Assembly (NCBI RefSeq): GCF_014066305.1
Contig: NW_023501063.1
Span: 1 to 64,000 of the forward strand
Length of the DNA stretch: 64,000 nucleotides
Direction: 5' to 3'
From: Letharia columbiana
Lineage: Eukaryota; Ascomycota; Lecanoromycetes; Lecanorales; Parmeliaceae
Part shown: positions 44,920 to 54,720 of the stretch, piece after piece
Numbering within the stretch: position 1 is the stretch's first letter
Layout of the letters: the number at the start of each line of letters is the position of its first letter
The notes under the pieces: generated by a model
Told to the model about the DNA's origin: nothing
The model's input: the letters and a program-made list of their open reading frames with translations, nothing else
Databases searched by the model: none
Translations under genes and position numbers: made by a program

Positions 44920-46590
44920 TCAGCTCACCGCTCGCGAGGCCTCCACCACTCCTTCAGCAGCCGTCCGCTTCACAAATGCCTCGCCTTTCTCCACCATGCG
45001 ATCAGGCCTCCATACAATGATCCCAATGGTCCCATCTGCCCCTTCTATACCCTCACGAAACTCCAGCAGGAAATATCTCCAATACGTCACCGGCCGCATC
45101 TCTTTCTTCAAGAAGTCCAGGTAGTTCATCTCGAAAGAGAAAGTGTCGTAATGGTAGTGCTTCAGCTTATACCAATCACGACTGCTGTTGAAGGAGATCC
45201 TCAGTCCTGCTTCGCCAGAGGATACTTCGAGTCTGAATGTCTTGACTGCGTTGTCGTAGATGCCAACGTAAGTATCGAGGCTTCGACATGTGGTCCCGAA
45301 AACGCGCTCAGCAACCATGACTTGACGCATGTAAGAGAAGAGCATGGCGTTCTCTGCTGCTGCCTCTCGTGCTAGAGCCACGAAGTTGGTGGGGTGTGGG
45401 ACGTCGAGAAGCGCTTCAAGTACGGCTTGTGCTATCCAGTCTGCGGCATGCTGGTTCGCAAGGGTATTGGAGAGGACGACAATGGCCGAACTCGTGTCAG
45501 GGATCAAGATGGCGGACGACTGATAGCCGCCCAAGCTGCCAGACTGATAGAGGACGAGCGGAGCATTTGTTAGCCCTTCGCCTATACGAGGCATTTTTGC
45601 CACAAGCTCGGCGTTGCCACTTAAGGCACCGAGGGCGCTGGGAAGTATTACCTGCGCCCAGCCCAGGGTGTACTCTGTCTTGCCAAAGCTAGGGAGTAGC
45701 CTTTCCATTGGTGTGTGAGGTCTGAATAGCTCTCGTGCCTGCTTGAGTGGCGAACTCTGCTCATGTCTCCCGCTTGAGCTAACTTCTTCTTTTGCGGCAT
45801 TGAGGAGCGCTATGTAGTACTTGATCAGATCATTGACCGAACTTTTGATTCCAACAGTGGCTTCGTGCTCTGGACTGGTCTCAACAGGCGGCTTGTGTAA
45901 GCGGTATGGTGTGTCCCCATTGCACATATATGCTTCTGCAAAATTGTCAACATCAAGGGGGAAGGGGCGACTCCCAGCGAGCCCAGTTCGCTCCATATTC
46001 AACGGCTTGAAGATATTCTGCTCAACGAACTCGCTGAAGTCTTGTCCGCTTTGCTGCTTGATGATCTGGGCCGTCAGCCCGTAGGTCCAATTATTCTCGA
46101 GGAACTCGGACCCAAGTTGGTGGACGGGCTCAAGATACGCAGCCGTCTTCGTGAACTTGTTACGTGTAACCTGCGGCAAACTGTGCTCGCCCATCCAAAG
46201 GCTGACCTTCCGCTCGAGACCTGTGCGGTGACTTAGGATGTCCCCAATGGTAGTGTTATGGTGTATCAACGGGGACTGATGCTGAAAATTAGGAACGAGA
46301 TTGGAAATCGCGCTGTCCCAATGTAACTTCCCATCCTCGACCAAGAGAGCGATTCCAGAGGCGGTTATCGACTGGGTGAGAGCTGCGATGTAATAAAGAG
46401 TATCTTCATTTGGCTCTTCCCTGGCTTGTATGTCTCTGTATCCAAAGCCCGCAGTGGTAACGACTTCTTGCTGATGCAAGACCCCAATGGAGACTCCAGC
46501 AGTACCCGAGATGTTGCGAATCTCTTCTATCGCAGGCGCAAGGCCCTCCAAGCGTTCTGCCAATGAGTCTCTCTCACTTACGTTGGCCAT
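44920..46590 (-). CDS. Beta-lactamase/transpeptidase-fold protein lacking the catalytic residues
   Basis: Single-exon frame of 556 residues with the fold pattern of fungal class-C-like serine hydrolases: GVSIGVLHQQEVVTTAGFGYRD near the N-terminus, the active-site helix region, DILSHRTGLER near 117-127, a C-terminal ALVL-like lipocalin-type extension after about residue 420. The family's nucleophile motif S-x-x-K appears as A70-L-T-Q73, the Y-x-N motif as E165-N-N167, and the third motif H-x-G as Q-S-G in YQSGSLGGYQ. All three catalytic elements are thus replaced while the surrounding residues are conserved. The frame is open and undamaged, so this looks like a maintained pseudoenzyme, not a decayed gene. 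The codons just after the ATG contain GTAAGT (AAC GTA AGT), so an alternative start with a 5' intron is possible. Function unknown. Confidence 0.85.
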   Translation of the reverse strand: MANVSERDSLAERLEGLAPAIEEIRNISGTAGVSIGVLHQQEVVTTAGFGYRDIQAREEPNEDTLYYIAALTQSITASGIALLVEDGKLHWDSAISNLVPNFQHQSPLIHHNTTIGDILSHRTGLERKVSLWMGEHSLPQVTRNKFTKTAAYLEPVHQLGSEFLENNWTYGLTAQIIKQQSGQDFSEFVEQNIFKPLNMERTGLAGSRPFPLDVDNFAEAYMCNGDTPYRLHKPPVETSPEHEATVGIKSSVNDLIKYYIALLNAAKEEVSSSGRHEQSSPLKQARELFRPHTPMERLLPSFGKTEYTLGWAQVILPSALGALSGNAELVAKMPRIGEGLTNAPLVLYQSGSLGGYQSSAILIPDTSSAIVVLSNTLANQHAADWIAQAVLEALLDVPHPTNFVALAREAAAENAMLFSYMRQVMVAERVFGTTCRSLDTYVGIYDNAVKTFRLEVSSGEAGLRISFNSSRDWYKLKHYHYDTFSFEMNYLDFLKKEMRPVTYWRYFLLEFREGIEGADGTIGIIVWRPDRMVEKGEAFVKRTAAEGVVEASRAVS

Positions 46591-47251
46591 TGCGTCTCGT
46601 GCGGAACAATGTTCAACAATCGAAGTAAATGTGGATGCATCAAGCTATCAATAGAGGGGGGCACCGTCGTACCACCACCGTGGGGTCATGCTCGGGCGGC
46701 TGAGGACCTAGTGACCAAGAGCGGTTCCGATTCGCAAGGCACCTTCCCCGATTTTGAAGAATATTACTAGTCGGCACAAACGGGATAGTCCTTCGATGGG
46801 TTGCATATGGAATAAGGATCTGATGCATCATGAAGATAGTCTAACTAAAGTTAGTATATAAGAGCGTTAGCGTAAATGAAAGAAGGTGAAACGTATAACT
46901 CTTGAGGTAATCTGCAACGGATGAAGCTGACATTAGCGCCCCTGAGTAAAGTAATGGACAGCGAAGAGTCCGGTGATGGTTCGCAGAGGAGTGAAGCCAC
47001 GGCATTAAATATTCCCTGACACCGGCGGTAAACTTGATCATGTTGGGCGGTTCTGGCCGACAACCAGTGCCAATGGTAAGAGTCTATGGCTCCAGAAACC
47101 GCAGATTTTGAAGGAGATGGGAAGCACCCTGGCCAAGATCAATTTTCTGAGGTCCTTGGTGCAAAAGCCGGCTTTGACTTACGCATTGAAAGTTCCAATA
47201 CTGCTGCTTAAATTACGAAGTTGTTCGTGACCACGTTGGTTCGAGGTGGCT
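46591..47251. other. Intergenic region, no gene seen
   Basis: About 660 bp. Frames at 46640-47063 on the minus strand are short, overlapping and unrecognisable. Confidence 0.4.
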
Positions 47252-48682
47252 TCACTCAGTCACGGGCCTCCAACCTTTCCTCCCCACAAACCCCTGCACT
47301 CCCTCATCAGCCATCACCTCATCGGCAGTCCTGCCAGTCACCACACTTCTCTCCAGTTCTCTGCCCATGACAAAGAACGGCTCGAAGCCCAGCAGCCTCT
47401 CACCCTCCCTTCTCCTCATCCACATTCTCCTGCCGCCTTTACTACGATTTCCTATCCGCACCGGACAAAAGCCAGAAGTGTACCGGTCCATTGAAAGGTA
47501 CCATCTTCGTTGATGAATTGAGCCGATGCTGTTGGTAGCGCCAGGATATGTGTTGGTGAGGCGGACTTCCTCATCCTCCTGCTCCGCAATCTCGCGCTCA
47601 GAAGCTAACAAAGATACGTCCATTGATTCAGGGTGAGCATCAGGCACTTCCTCATCGTCATCAAGATCAGAGGTAGGCGGAGTTGCTTGTGCTAAAGGCC
47701 TATCCGTGGAGACTTTCCTACGGCGTTTCCTGGATGGTTTGGCAGGCTGTTCATGGCGATTTTCCGAACTCAGGAGACGGATGGACAAGGTGTAGCTTGG
47801 TGGTAGACGGGTCCCAAGGAGGCGAACCCGAATCTTGCGCTGAGCTGGCTTTAGCACCGTCGGAGCTGTGGATGTACAAAGGAGGCACTCACGTTTTGAA
47901 AAGCTGCGTGAAGCTTTTCACTGTCCGAAAGGTTCGAGGAAGGTTTGCAATCCCCATCAGAGTCGCCTGACAGCTCGTCATCGGTCACCTGCTCGATGTT
48001 CTCATGATATGGCAGCATCTCGTATTCTCCAGTATCCCAAACGAGTAGGCTCCCCGTAGACGCGGAAGCAGTCTCAATGAGGTGGTTCTTCGACAAGCTC
48101 AGCATCCAGTCCGTAGAAATGAGCTCCCCTCTATCCACATACCCAGACGTTATGCACCCTCGTCTCTGTCGCATTCCTGCTCAACCTCCTGCTATTAGCG
48201 TTTCCCGGCAGCCCATACATAATCGCCCAACTGATCGAGCTCGTCTCATTGATCTGCAGCCTTAGATCGTAGTGGACGCCTGCAACAGGGTGATCATGCT
48301 GATGTATAACCCAATGGCGCCCATGCTCGTGCTGGTTTCGCTTGTAGAGATCCTCGAAAGCATGAATTGAGAGAGGTGCAGACGGTTTGGCGGACGCGGA
48401 GAGGTGGGAGGAGAAATATTCGAGGTGATTGCGGATCTGGGCTTCTCCTGCTTCGACTGCTGCGAGGGAGGCCGCGGTGTCTTCTGAATGATGGGCTGAA
48501 CGTGGGTCTTGCCCAGAAGAGTAGCTTGTAGGATGAAGCGTGGTCTTTCTGGCCCGAGAGGGCGGTGGGGATATGGAGGCTCGTAAGGACTGTGGAGGCG
48601 TCGTATGTCTAGTAAGGAACTCATGCGGAGTGGGATTGGTGATCGAAGTCCTCGGGCTCTGGAGAGGAGGAGTTCTGCATGG
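47252..48682 (-). CDS. Stand-alone LigD-type 3'-phosphoesterase domain protein
   Basis: Contains the DNA ligase D N-terminal (3'-phosphoesterase, PE) domain as found in fungi: HWVIHQHDHPVAGVHYDLRL with the HxDLRL metal-site signature (about 48320-48255), then INETSSISWAIMYGLPG and ETRVHNVW. It continues after an intron (GTATGT to GAAG) with NHLIETAS...GSLLVWDTGEYEMLP. A further intron starting GTGAGT at about 47895 leads to KIRVRLLGTRLPPSYTLSIRL, a basic KPSRKRRRK segment and a C-terminal tail ending at 47252. The upstream Pro/Ser-rich arm (FLTRHTTPPQSLR...) stays open in the same frame to about 48682, just after a TATAG acceptor. No in-frame ATG occurs in it, so a short 5' exon upstream is required and was not identified. 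Role by family: end-processing in DNA repair; substrate here not known. Confidence 0.75.
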
Positions 48683-48704
48683 CTATATGAGGTGAGAGCG
48701 GTGG

Positions 48705-49060
48705 CTAGCTAGATATCATACTCAGATTACTGTTGGCGCGGAGATGTAGCGCGCGCTCGTTGTAATGCTGAGGCCGTTGCTCGAATACAAGGATCACAAT
48801 TGCTGCTGCTCCTACCAAGCCCATGAGCAGGTACGGAGTAATGACTTCTTGATCGAGGATTTTCACAGGGTCATTTGAAGCATGTCGAGTCATATAGAAT
48901 GCAATCATGAGCACAATGTTTGCAAGCTAAATCATCGGATTGTTTGCTATCTAGAAGGGTGGCGACAAGCAGACAAGATAGAGTATTATTACAGCGCATC
49001 TCCCTGCTTCTCATCCATTACCTCCTCGTGCAGGACGTAACCAATAGGAAATGCAAGTAG
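48705..49060 (-). CDS. Possible small membrane protein, two exons (tentative)
   Basis: A block ending at TAG 48707 reads MIAFYMTRHASND... followed by a clear hydrophobic helix (YLLMGLVGAAAIVILVF) and a charged tail ERALHLRAN. It can be spliced in phase (donor GTAATG at 49021, acceptor TTTAG at 48927) to an upstream piece with FLTLLAFPIGYVLHEE, another hydrophobic segment. The 5' end is unresolved and the region is squeezed between the LigD-like gene and the 3' end of PIL1. I know of no family. It may be an unannotated small gene or chance open frames. Confidence 0.3.
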
Positions 49061-49146
49061 TGTAAGGAAACCGCGTTGCTCTTCTCAACATCAGAGCTGG
49101 GTATTTCGAACCTCCCCCGTCGCCCGTTCGCCGTTCATGTTTGCAA

Positions 49147-50729
49147 TTATGCCTCAGCTGGTCTCTCCTCCTCGCGTCCTCTTGTCTCAGCTGAAGGCTC
49201 CTCTTCCTCCTCCTCTTCTTCCTCCTCTTCATTTGAATATTCGCGGTGCGCGCCGGCTGGGACCCATAGTCCGCTCTCACGGTCCTTCATGCTGCTGTCC
49301 TGGCCAGAGAGGTCGTGGCCGACGCCTTCACCCATGTTGCTCTTACGACGCTGGGAGAGGTTGCGAGCGCGAGTGCTGAGGGATGGCTTGATGGCAGCGT
49401 TCGCAGTAACCCAGTTGGTAAGGGCGTCTTCGCAGTCTTGGATAATACTATGTTTGCACGAGGATCAGCAAGGGCCGAATAAACGGAGCAATGGCTCGGA
49501 AATAAATGTCAGACATACGCCTTGCTAGCCTCGTAGCCATCATAAGCTTCGCGAGTCTCTCCTGGAGTCACTGGGGTATCGTCGACAAGCTCCAAAAGAT
49601 GCTTTCCGAATCCAGCAATGATGGCGAGCTTCTCGCTATGCTCCTTGAGAGCATCGAATTGGTAAGTGAAAGCTGCCTTTAGCTTCTCACGGGTAATGTT
49701 GGAAAGCTGGGCCTCTGCAACGAGAGACTCTGCCTCAGCACGGACAAGCTCCTGTTCGAGAACAACGATGCGGGGGCTGTTGGGCTCCTTGTACTTAAGC
49801 TGAGCGATTTGATCGGTGATCTTCTGCTTACCTAGAGAATAGATTCATTAGCTCAAAGCTTGAGATTGGAGTCAAGACGGTTCTTACGGTCTCTGCTGGG
49901 CTGAACCGAAGCCTCAATGTTGCGAATGCTCTTAATGGTCACACGGTATTGGTCGTAGCGGTCGACAAGTTGGTCCTCAAGCTCGCCAACTTCGTAGATC
50001 AAGACACCGAGCTTGTCCGTAACATCCGAAACATCGTCATCACAAGCTTCACCCCAGATTGAGAGTTGTTGCTGTGTTTATCGATCAGTGTTACTGCACG
50101 AACTGCGGTTCTGCCGTGAAAAGCTTACAGCCACTTCCATTCTCTCACGTCCGACAAGCTCCATGCTACGCATGACATTCTTCTCCATCTTCACCAGGAT
50201 CGCAAGCTTCTTTGCGAGGTCTGGGCCGAAGGCGCCAGCGGTGGATTTACGAAAGGCATGACCTACACCACCACGAAAGAGAGCCGTTAGTCTGTGACAT
50301 CAAACTTGAGCGGCACTGTAACACGAATATTTTAATTTGCTCTCGCCCAAAGCCAACCCACAGTAGCTCTGGCGGACATTATGACTTGTGCAATTGCGTA
50401 GGAGGGTTCGTAGCTGCACTCGACCGAAGGAGATTTTTTAGACGTAGGAACGTAATGGTGCAGGCCTTTAGAGGCTCATCTCGAGCGGGTGTAGACCCTC
50501 ATTTAGATCCAGCCGCAGCAGCAACGAGCCCAGTTCCACAAAGCGCCCATCAACGAGGAAATGAAAGCCAAATGTTCTTATCGCATGAAGAGCACAGAGG
50601 AAAAGACTCACCAACGCCGCCCTTTCCAAAGAACCGACCGGACTTTGTGGAGGAAGATGGTGGGGGTGGGTTCTGGATTTGCGAGGCAGTCGGTGCGCGA
50701 CTCTGTCGCATGGAGTATGTGCGATGCAT
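49147..50729 (-). CDS. PIL1: Eisosome core component, PIL1/LSP1 BAR-domain family
   Basis: BAR-domain protein that coats furrow-like plasma-membrane domains (eisosomes). Exons 50729-50612, 50262-50129, 50071-49888, 49831-49519 and 49447-49147 give 349 residues in one frame, all with GT-AG introns. Seen: the family N-terminus MHRTYSMRQSRAPTASQ and GRFFGKGG (lipid-binding amphipathic start), then HAFRKSAAGAFGPDLAKK, MEKNVMRSMELV, QQLSIWGEACDDDVSDVTDKLG, QFVDRYDQYR and the C-terminal CEDALTNWV. The tail carries an uninterrupted run of 12 Glu encoded by GAG/GAA repeats (about 49195-49232), a fast-evolving feature. Five exons for a 1-kb coding sequence explains why no single long frame is visible. 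Confidence 0.93.
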
Positions 50730-51517
50730 GATGGATGGTTGTGTGATTTAAGGATCAGTGTTTGTGTGAAGGCGAGTTGTTCTGTCGCAAGTGAAGAGGT
50801 AAGCAAAGGTGAAAAGTGTGAGATGGAGTGTTTGTGTGTTCGTGTTCACAAGTTGCAAGGCTCAGCGGGTGACGTTAGTGGACCCTGATTAGCGTCTGGG
50901 ATTCGGAACTGGTGTTTCACGATCCTCTATAACATGATAAATGAATGCAGGTATACTTACTTTCTTCAAAGGTCCACTTATTGATATTTGATTCCGGTAT
51001 TATTGAGTGTAAAGTAATTTATTTCGGACAAAAAAGATTTGGGGGGGGGGAGGGAAGGGGGAGAGGGTTGGTGTGCAGGGTAACAGGGCTCCAGGGTAAC
51101 AGGGTTACGAGCCCCCAGCGGCGAGATGGTTTGTGGCTTTAGGGCCGCCTCACGTTGGCCTGACGATCAGCAAAAGCGCGTCATATCCGTTGATCTTGAA
51201 CCCCCCCGACCTCCCCCAACTACGCACAGAAGATGATCATGTGACAAGGAGTATCTACAGTAGTATCTGCATGTATTTCAGCCGTAGAGGCTAAGGCCAA
51301 TAAATTTCTAGTCAGGTACACCCGGAGCCCATTTGCTAGATACGTATGGTGCCACGTATTACCCAAGCTTACGACAGTAAGATACCTTGCCCCAGTCCAA
51401 CGCGAATTGCCCGTCACTGGTCAATAGCCAACAGTCCCTCCGAGCGCCATGCTAAGTCCGATGCATTATCTGCGGTAGGAAAAGGTTTCAAACAGACAGG
51501 GAACGACTTCGCTTAGG
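50730..51517. other. PIL1 upstream region / CAC2 downstream region
   Basis: About 790 bp. It includes a pure G-run (ten G at about 51034-51045, then AGGGAAGGGGGAGAGGG) and a short direct repeat (CAGGGTAACAGGG at about 51077-51107). No gene is supported. Confidence 0.5.
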
Positions 51518-54097
51518 TCAAGATCCTATGGAAGGATCCTCATCTCGGACCAAAGTAGGAGCGATCCTCCTCTTCTTCGGAATTGCCGCCTCCTCCTTTT
51601 CCGACTCACTCGTGTCTCTTTTCCCGAGTACACTGCCACTCACTGAACTTGGACGGCTTGTTACCCCTGACATTGGCGTCTGCGGCGGAGTCGTCCATGG
51701 AAGGCCATTGAATGACGGATTCGTAGCCGCGACACTCGGAACACTGCCTAGGGTTGGAGTAGGATTGTTCACCATTTGGGAAGACTGCGTAGCGATTGAA
51801 GACGTTGAATTAGACCGTGTCGGACTTGGCGGTGGAAGAGGAGCGGGCGAGGCCGAAGGTGCTAACACAGGTGTGCTTTGTTTATCAAAAGGAGGAGCAG
51901 ACGCAGTGGTGGGACTTGGCTGTGCTGTAGACATGGTCGAGATAGCCGGAGACGGGTGGTGAGCAGTGGGCACGTGCCCGCTATAGATCTGTCCCAGCTC
52001 GCCAGGATTGAATGTCAGGTTGGAGCAGAAGCCGTCTGATGAGCTCATAAGCAGCGTCAGCCCGTCATTAGACCTGTGATAAAGTCAGCTTGCGCAAGGT
52101 ATGACTCCGCAGTAATGCTAGTTCGAAAAGGACTAGGCCCGAAGAACCAGATTGAAACAAGAGCATGAGCTGTTGCAGGTCTAGAAGAAGGCAACCAGCC
52201 GGAACTAATTTCTCTTTAAAATGGAATGAATTGGGCGATTGCTGAAAATAGGGATAACGTTCCCAACAGCTGCCGACCAGAAGATGACATCAAAATTGGA
52301 ACGTACCAAGTCAGGTCTGTAAAAGTGGCAAAATGTAAATTACTGATCATTATCAGTGGTGTCATCTGTTGAGTGTCATACACAAGCACGGCATCTTGTG
52401 TAGCGACAGCGTACACGACACGGTACGGCATAGCAAACGCTGGGGTGGGCCCCTGCATCGAAGCAGGGTCGGTTTCTGTCGGCCTTGGTGAGGATGTAGG
52501 CCGCGAGGATTCCATAGGAGAGGGCGCGGTAGATGGCGGTGGATCCATTGCTGAATGCGTTGAAGGCTTCGACGAGAGCACAGAGTCAGGCAAAGGTGCT
52601 ATAGCTTCTTCTGCAGATGAGGTATCGATAGTTATATTGGCAGTAGTCCTTGTTGAGGAGCGAAGGGTATAGAAGACAGGAGAACATTGGACTGCTATGG
52701 ATGCCTTCTTGTGCCCCGGGAGATGCGCTATGGGTGGCCTATTGAGACCTGCTCGAGTGTAGATGTAGACTGTATTGATCACATCATCGGCATTCTTGGC
52801 TCCATCCGCTGGGTGAGGGGTCTTATACTGGCCAGCTGGTGTGAAAAGCAAGCTTCCATCTGGGGCGAATGTCAATCTTCGGAAGAAGGAGGTGCAAGTC
52901 TCGTTCCCGTATATGGCTGCGTTCTTGACTCCCATACTGCCCATTAAGTAGGGATTCGGGGACTTCTCCATTGGCAGTACGGCAGGCAGAGGCATGGATG
53001 GCGCTGGAGAGGCTGATCGCCGTATGGAGGGCGACGATCCAAAAGAGGAGCGACGACTGTGGGATAATACCGGTGGGTTCATCGGCAATGCAAGGGATGT
53101 TGGAGTCCCCGGCATTGATGGTTGAGGTGATCCTGGGGCCAACGAGGAAGCGTCACCCACTAAGTGGCCACGCATGGCTGATTCTGGCGGCGCTGGGCTG
53201 CTTGAGGATATTCTCCTGCCAGGCAGATCCATTTTCGTGACTCTGTTGTACTGGTTGAGTGTGAATTGGCCGTCCTTTGTCTTTAGCTTGTAGATATGAC
53301 ACGATCTATCGGAAGACTGCGTCGCGACATATTCATTAAGTGGATCCCAAGCCACTCCTTGCACGTAATGATTATGCTCTGCAATCTGCCGTACCATTTG
53401 TCCTGCGGGGGTGTAAGCCTTTCGTTTGCCTTAGCCTTGGGAAAGACAACAATCAAGTAGGCCATTCATGAACATAACGGAAAAGGGACAAGTCTGTTCT
53501 TTGCCTGACACTCGGGTAAAGGAAATTTGTACTAACCAGACTGAGCATTGTATATGCGTGCAATATTGTCCATGCTACCAGTGATGAAGAAAATTCCATC
53601 AGGTGACCAAGCCAAGTCGTATATCTCCGAGCCAGAAGAACGACACATGTGTTTGATCCGCCAAGTCTCCTTGTCTTCGAGGGCGTCTTCGCCAAAAGCA
53701 GGGGTGTGAGAGTGGGTCTCTGATGGTACCCAGAGTAGAGTGTTTCCATCATCCCCAGCACTTGCAAGCATTTCTCCTATTCATGTTCAGCCGTTCGTTG
53801 CCTATCGCTATCAATGGGTGCATCCTACCACGTGGAGCAAAGCGGACGACATTGACCGCTTGGGTGTGCTGCAATACATTTAGCAATGGCATTGAGAGCT
53901 TTACAGATACTCACTTTTATGAGCGTAGTAAGATATGTGACATTCCTCTCCTCTCCATCCTTTTCCACTTTCCACAGCCTGACATTGTTGTCTCCGCCAG
54001 CCGTTGCAAGTCGACCTTTTCCATGGGGCTCAAAGTGTACCGAGTATATTGGTAAATTGTCATTGTGCCAAGATATGAGTAAGGGTGAGGCCTTCAT
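51518..54097 (-). CDS. CAC2: Chromatin assembly factor 1 subunit Cac2 (CAF-1 p60), WD40 protein
   Basis: Middle subunit of CAF-1, which deposits histones H3-H4 on newly replicated DNA in the nucleus. Exons 54097-53915, 53868-53829, 53776-53537, 53402-52307 and 52073-51518 give about 704 residues in one frame. The start MKASPLLISWHND is the canonical N-terminus. WD40 blades follow: IYSVHFEPHGKGRLATAGGDNNVRLW, QAVNVVRFAPRG, MLASAGDDGNTLLW, IYDLAWSPDGIFFITGSMDNIARIY and YVQGVAWDPLNEYVATQSSDRSCHIY. The insert between blades is long and Ser/Pro-rich, as usual in fungi. Later blades include LTFAPDGSLLFTPAGQ and VVYAVATQDAVLVYD. The last exon continues blade 7 (LLMSSSDGFCSNLTF) and ends in a Pro/Ser tail with KKRR basic signal. 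Confidence 0.92.
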
Positions 54098-54720
54098 TGC
54101 TGCGCAATAGGCTCTATTGCCGCTTCGATGCTTTGGGGGGTGGAAATGGATGCAGCGAGGTTTAGCTCCCAGTAGATTCAGCTTGACGAGGGTTCCGCTT
54201 TTATGAGGGGGTAAGCCACCATTTGAATCAACTGTTGTTCGATAGATAGACAATGCAGGAAATTAGAGGAAGGGAATGATTATGGATCAGGAGCACAGAA
54301 GATCACGGAGCTGACAGTGTCAATCCAAAGTCGTATTAGGAGACCGGTTGCCGTTGCACTTTTACCTACTCCGCAGTTATGTTCGCGTGCCGTGATGCGC
54401 GACTAAAATACCACTTTAAAGTAATTTAAAGTAATTTACGGTGGCTAGCGTTCTATCAATTATACCATCACCTGCAGATATACCAATGGTCTATGATTGC
54501 CAGCCAATCTTCTAGGCACCAGTATTATCTCTATCTTGATTGAGACAGTCCCTCAGTCTCGGTCTTTCGATTTCGCGTTATGATAAAACATGGGTTCTTC
54601 TGAAGGCTCTTGTGCTCGAGCACATTGTATTGCTCGAATGCCAAAGTTGAAAATGTACTATGAAACTTTGGAAATATAATATTCTTCACCCTATTTGAAC
54701 GCCTACGAAAGTGATTTGCC
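54098..54720. other. Divergent promoter region between CAC2 and RAD2
   Basis: About 620 bp separating two divergently transcribed DNA-replication/repair genes, so it serves both. It contains a short duplication AAAGTAATTTAAAGTAATTTA (54417-54437, 10-bp period) and AT-rich sequence before the RAD2 ATG. No motif can be assigned with confidence. Confidence 0.5.

Noticed and set aside
48601..48680. Frameshift at the N-terminus of the LigD-like gene (frame from the ATG at about 48680 ends at TGA)
   Set aside because: The phosphoesterase frame is itself open upstream to an acceptor site and reads as a plausible Pro/Ser arm, so a missing 5' exon is a simpler explanation.
51034..51062. G-rich tract as G-quadruplex regulator
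   Set aside because: Mostly one uninterrupted G-run; no evidence beyond composition.
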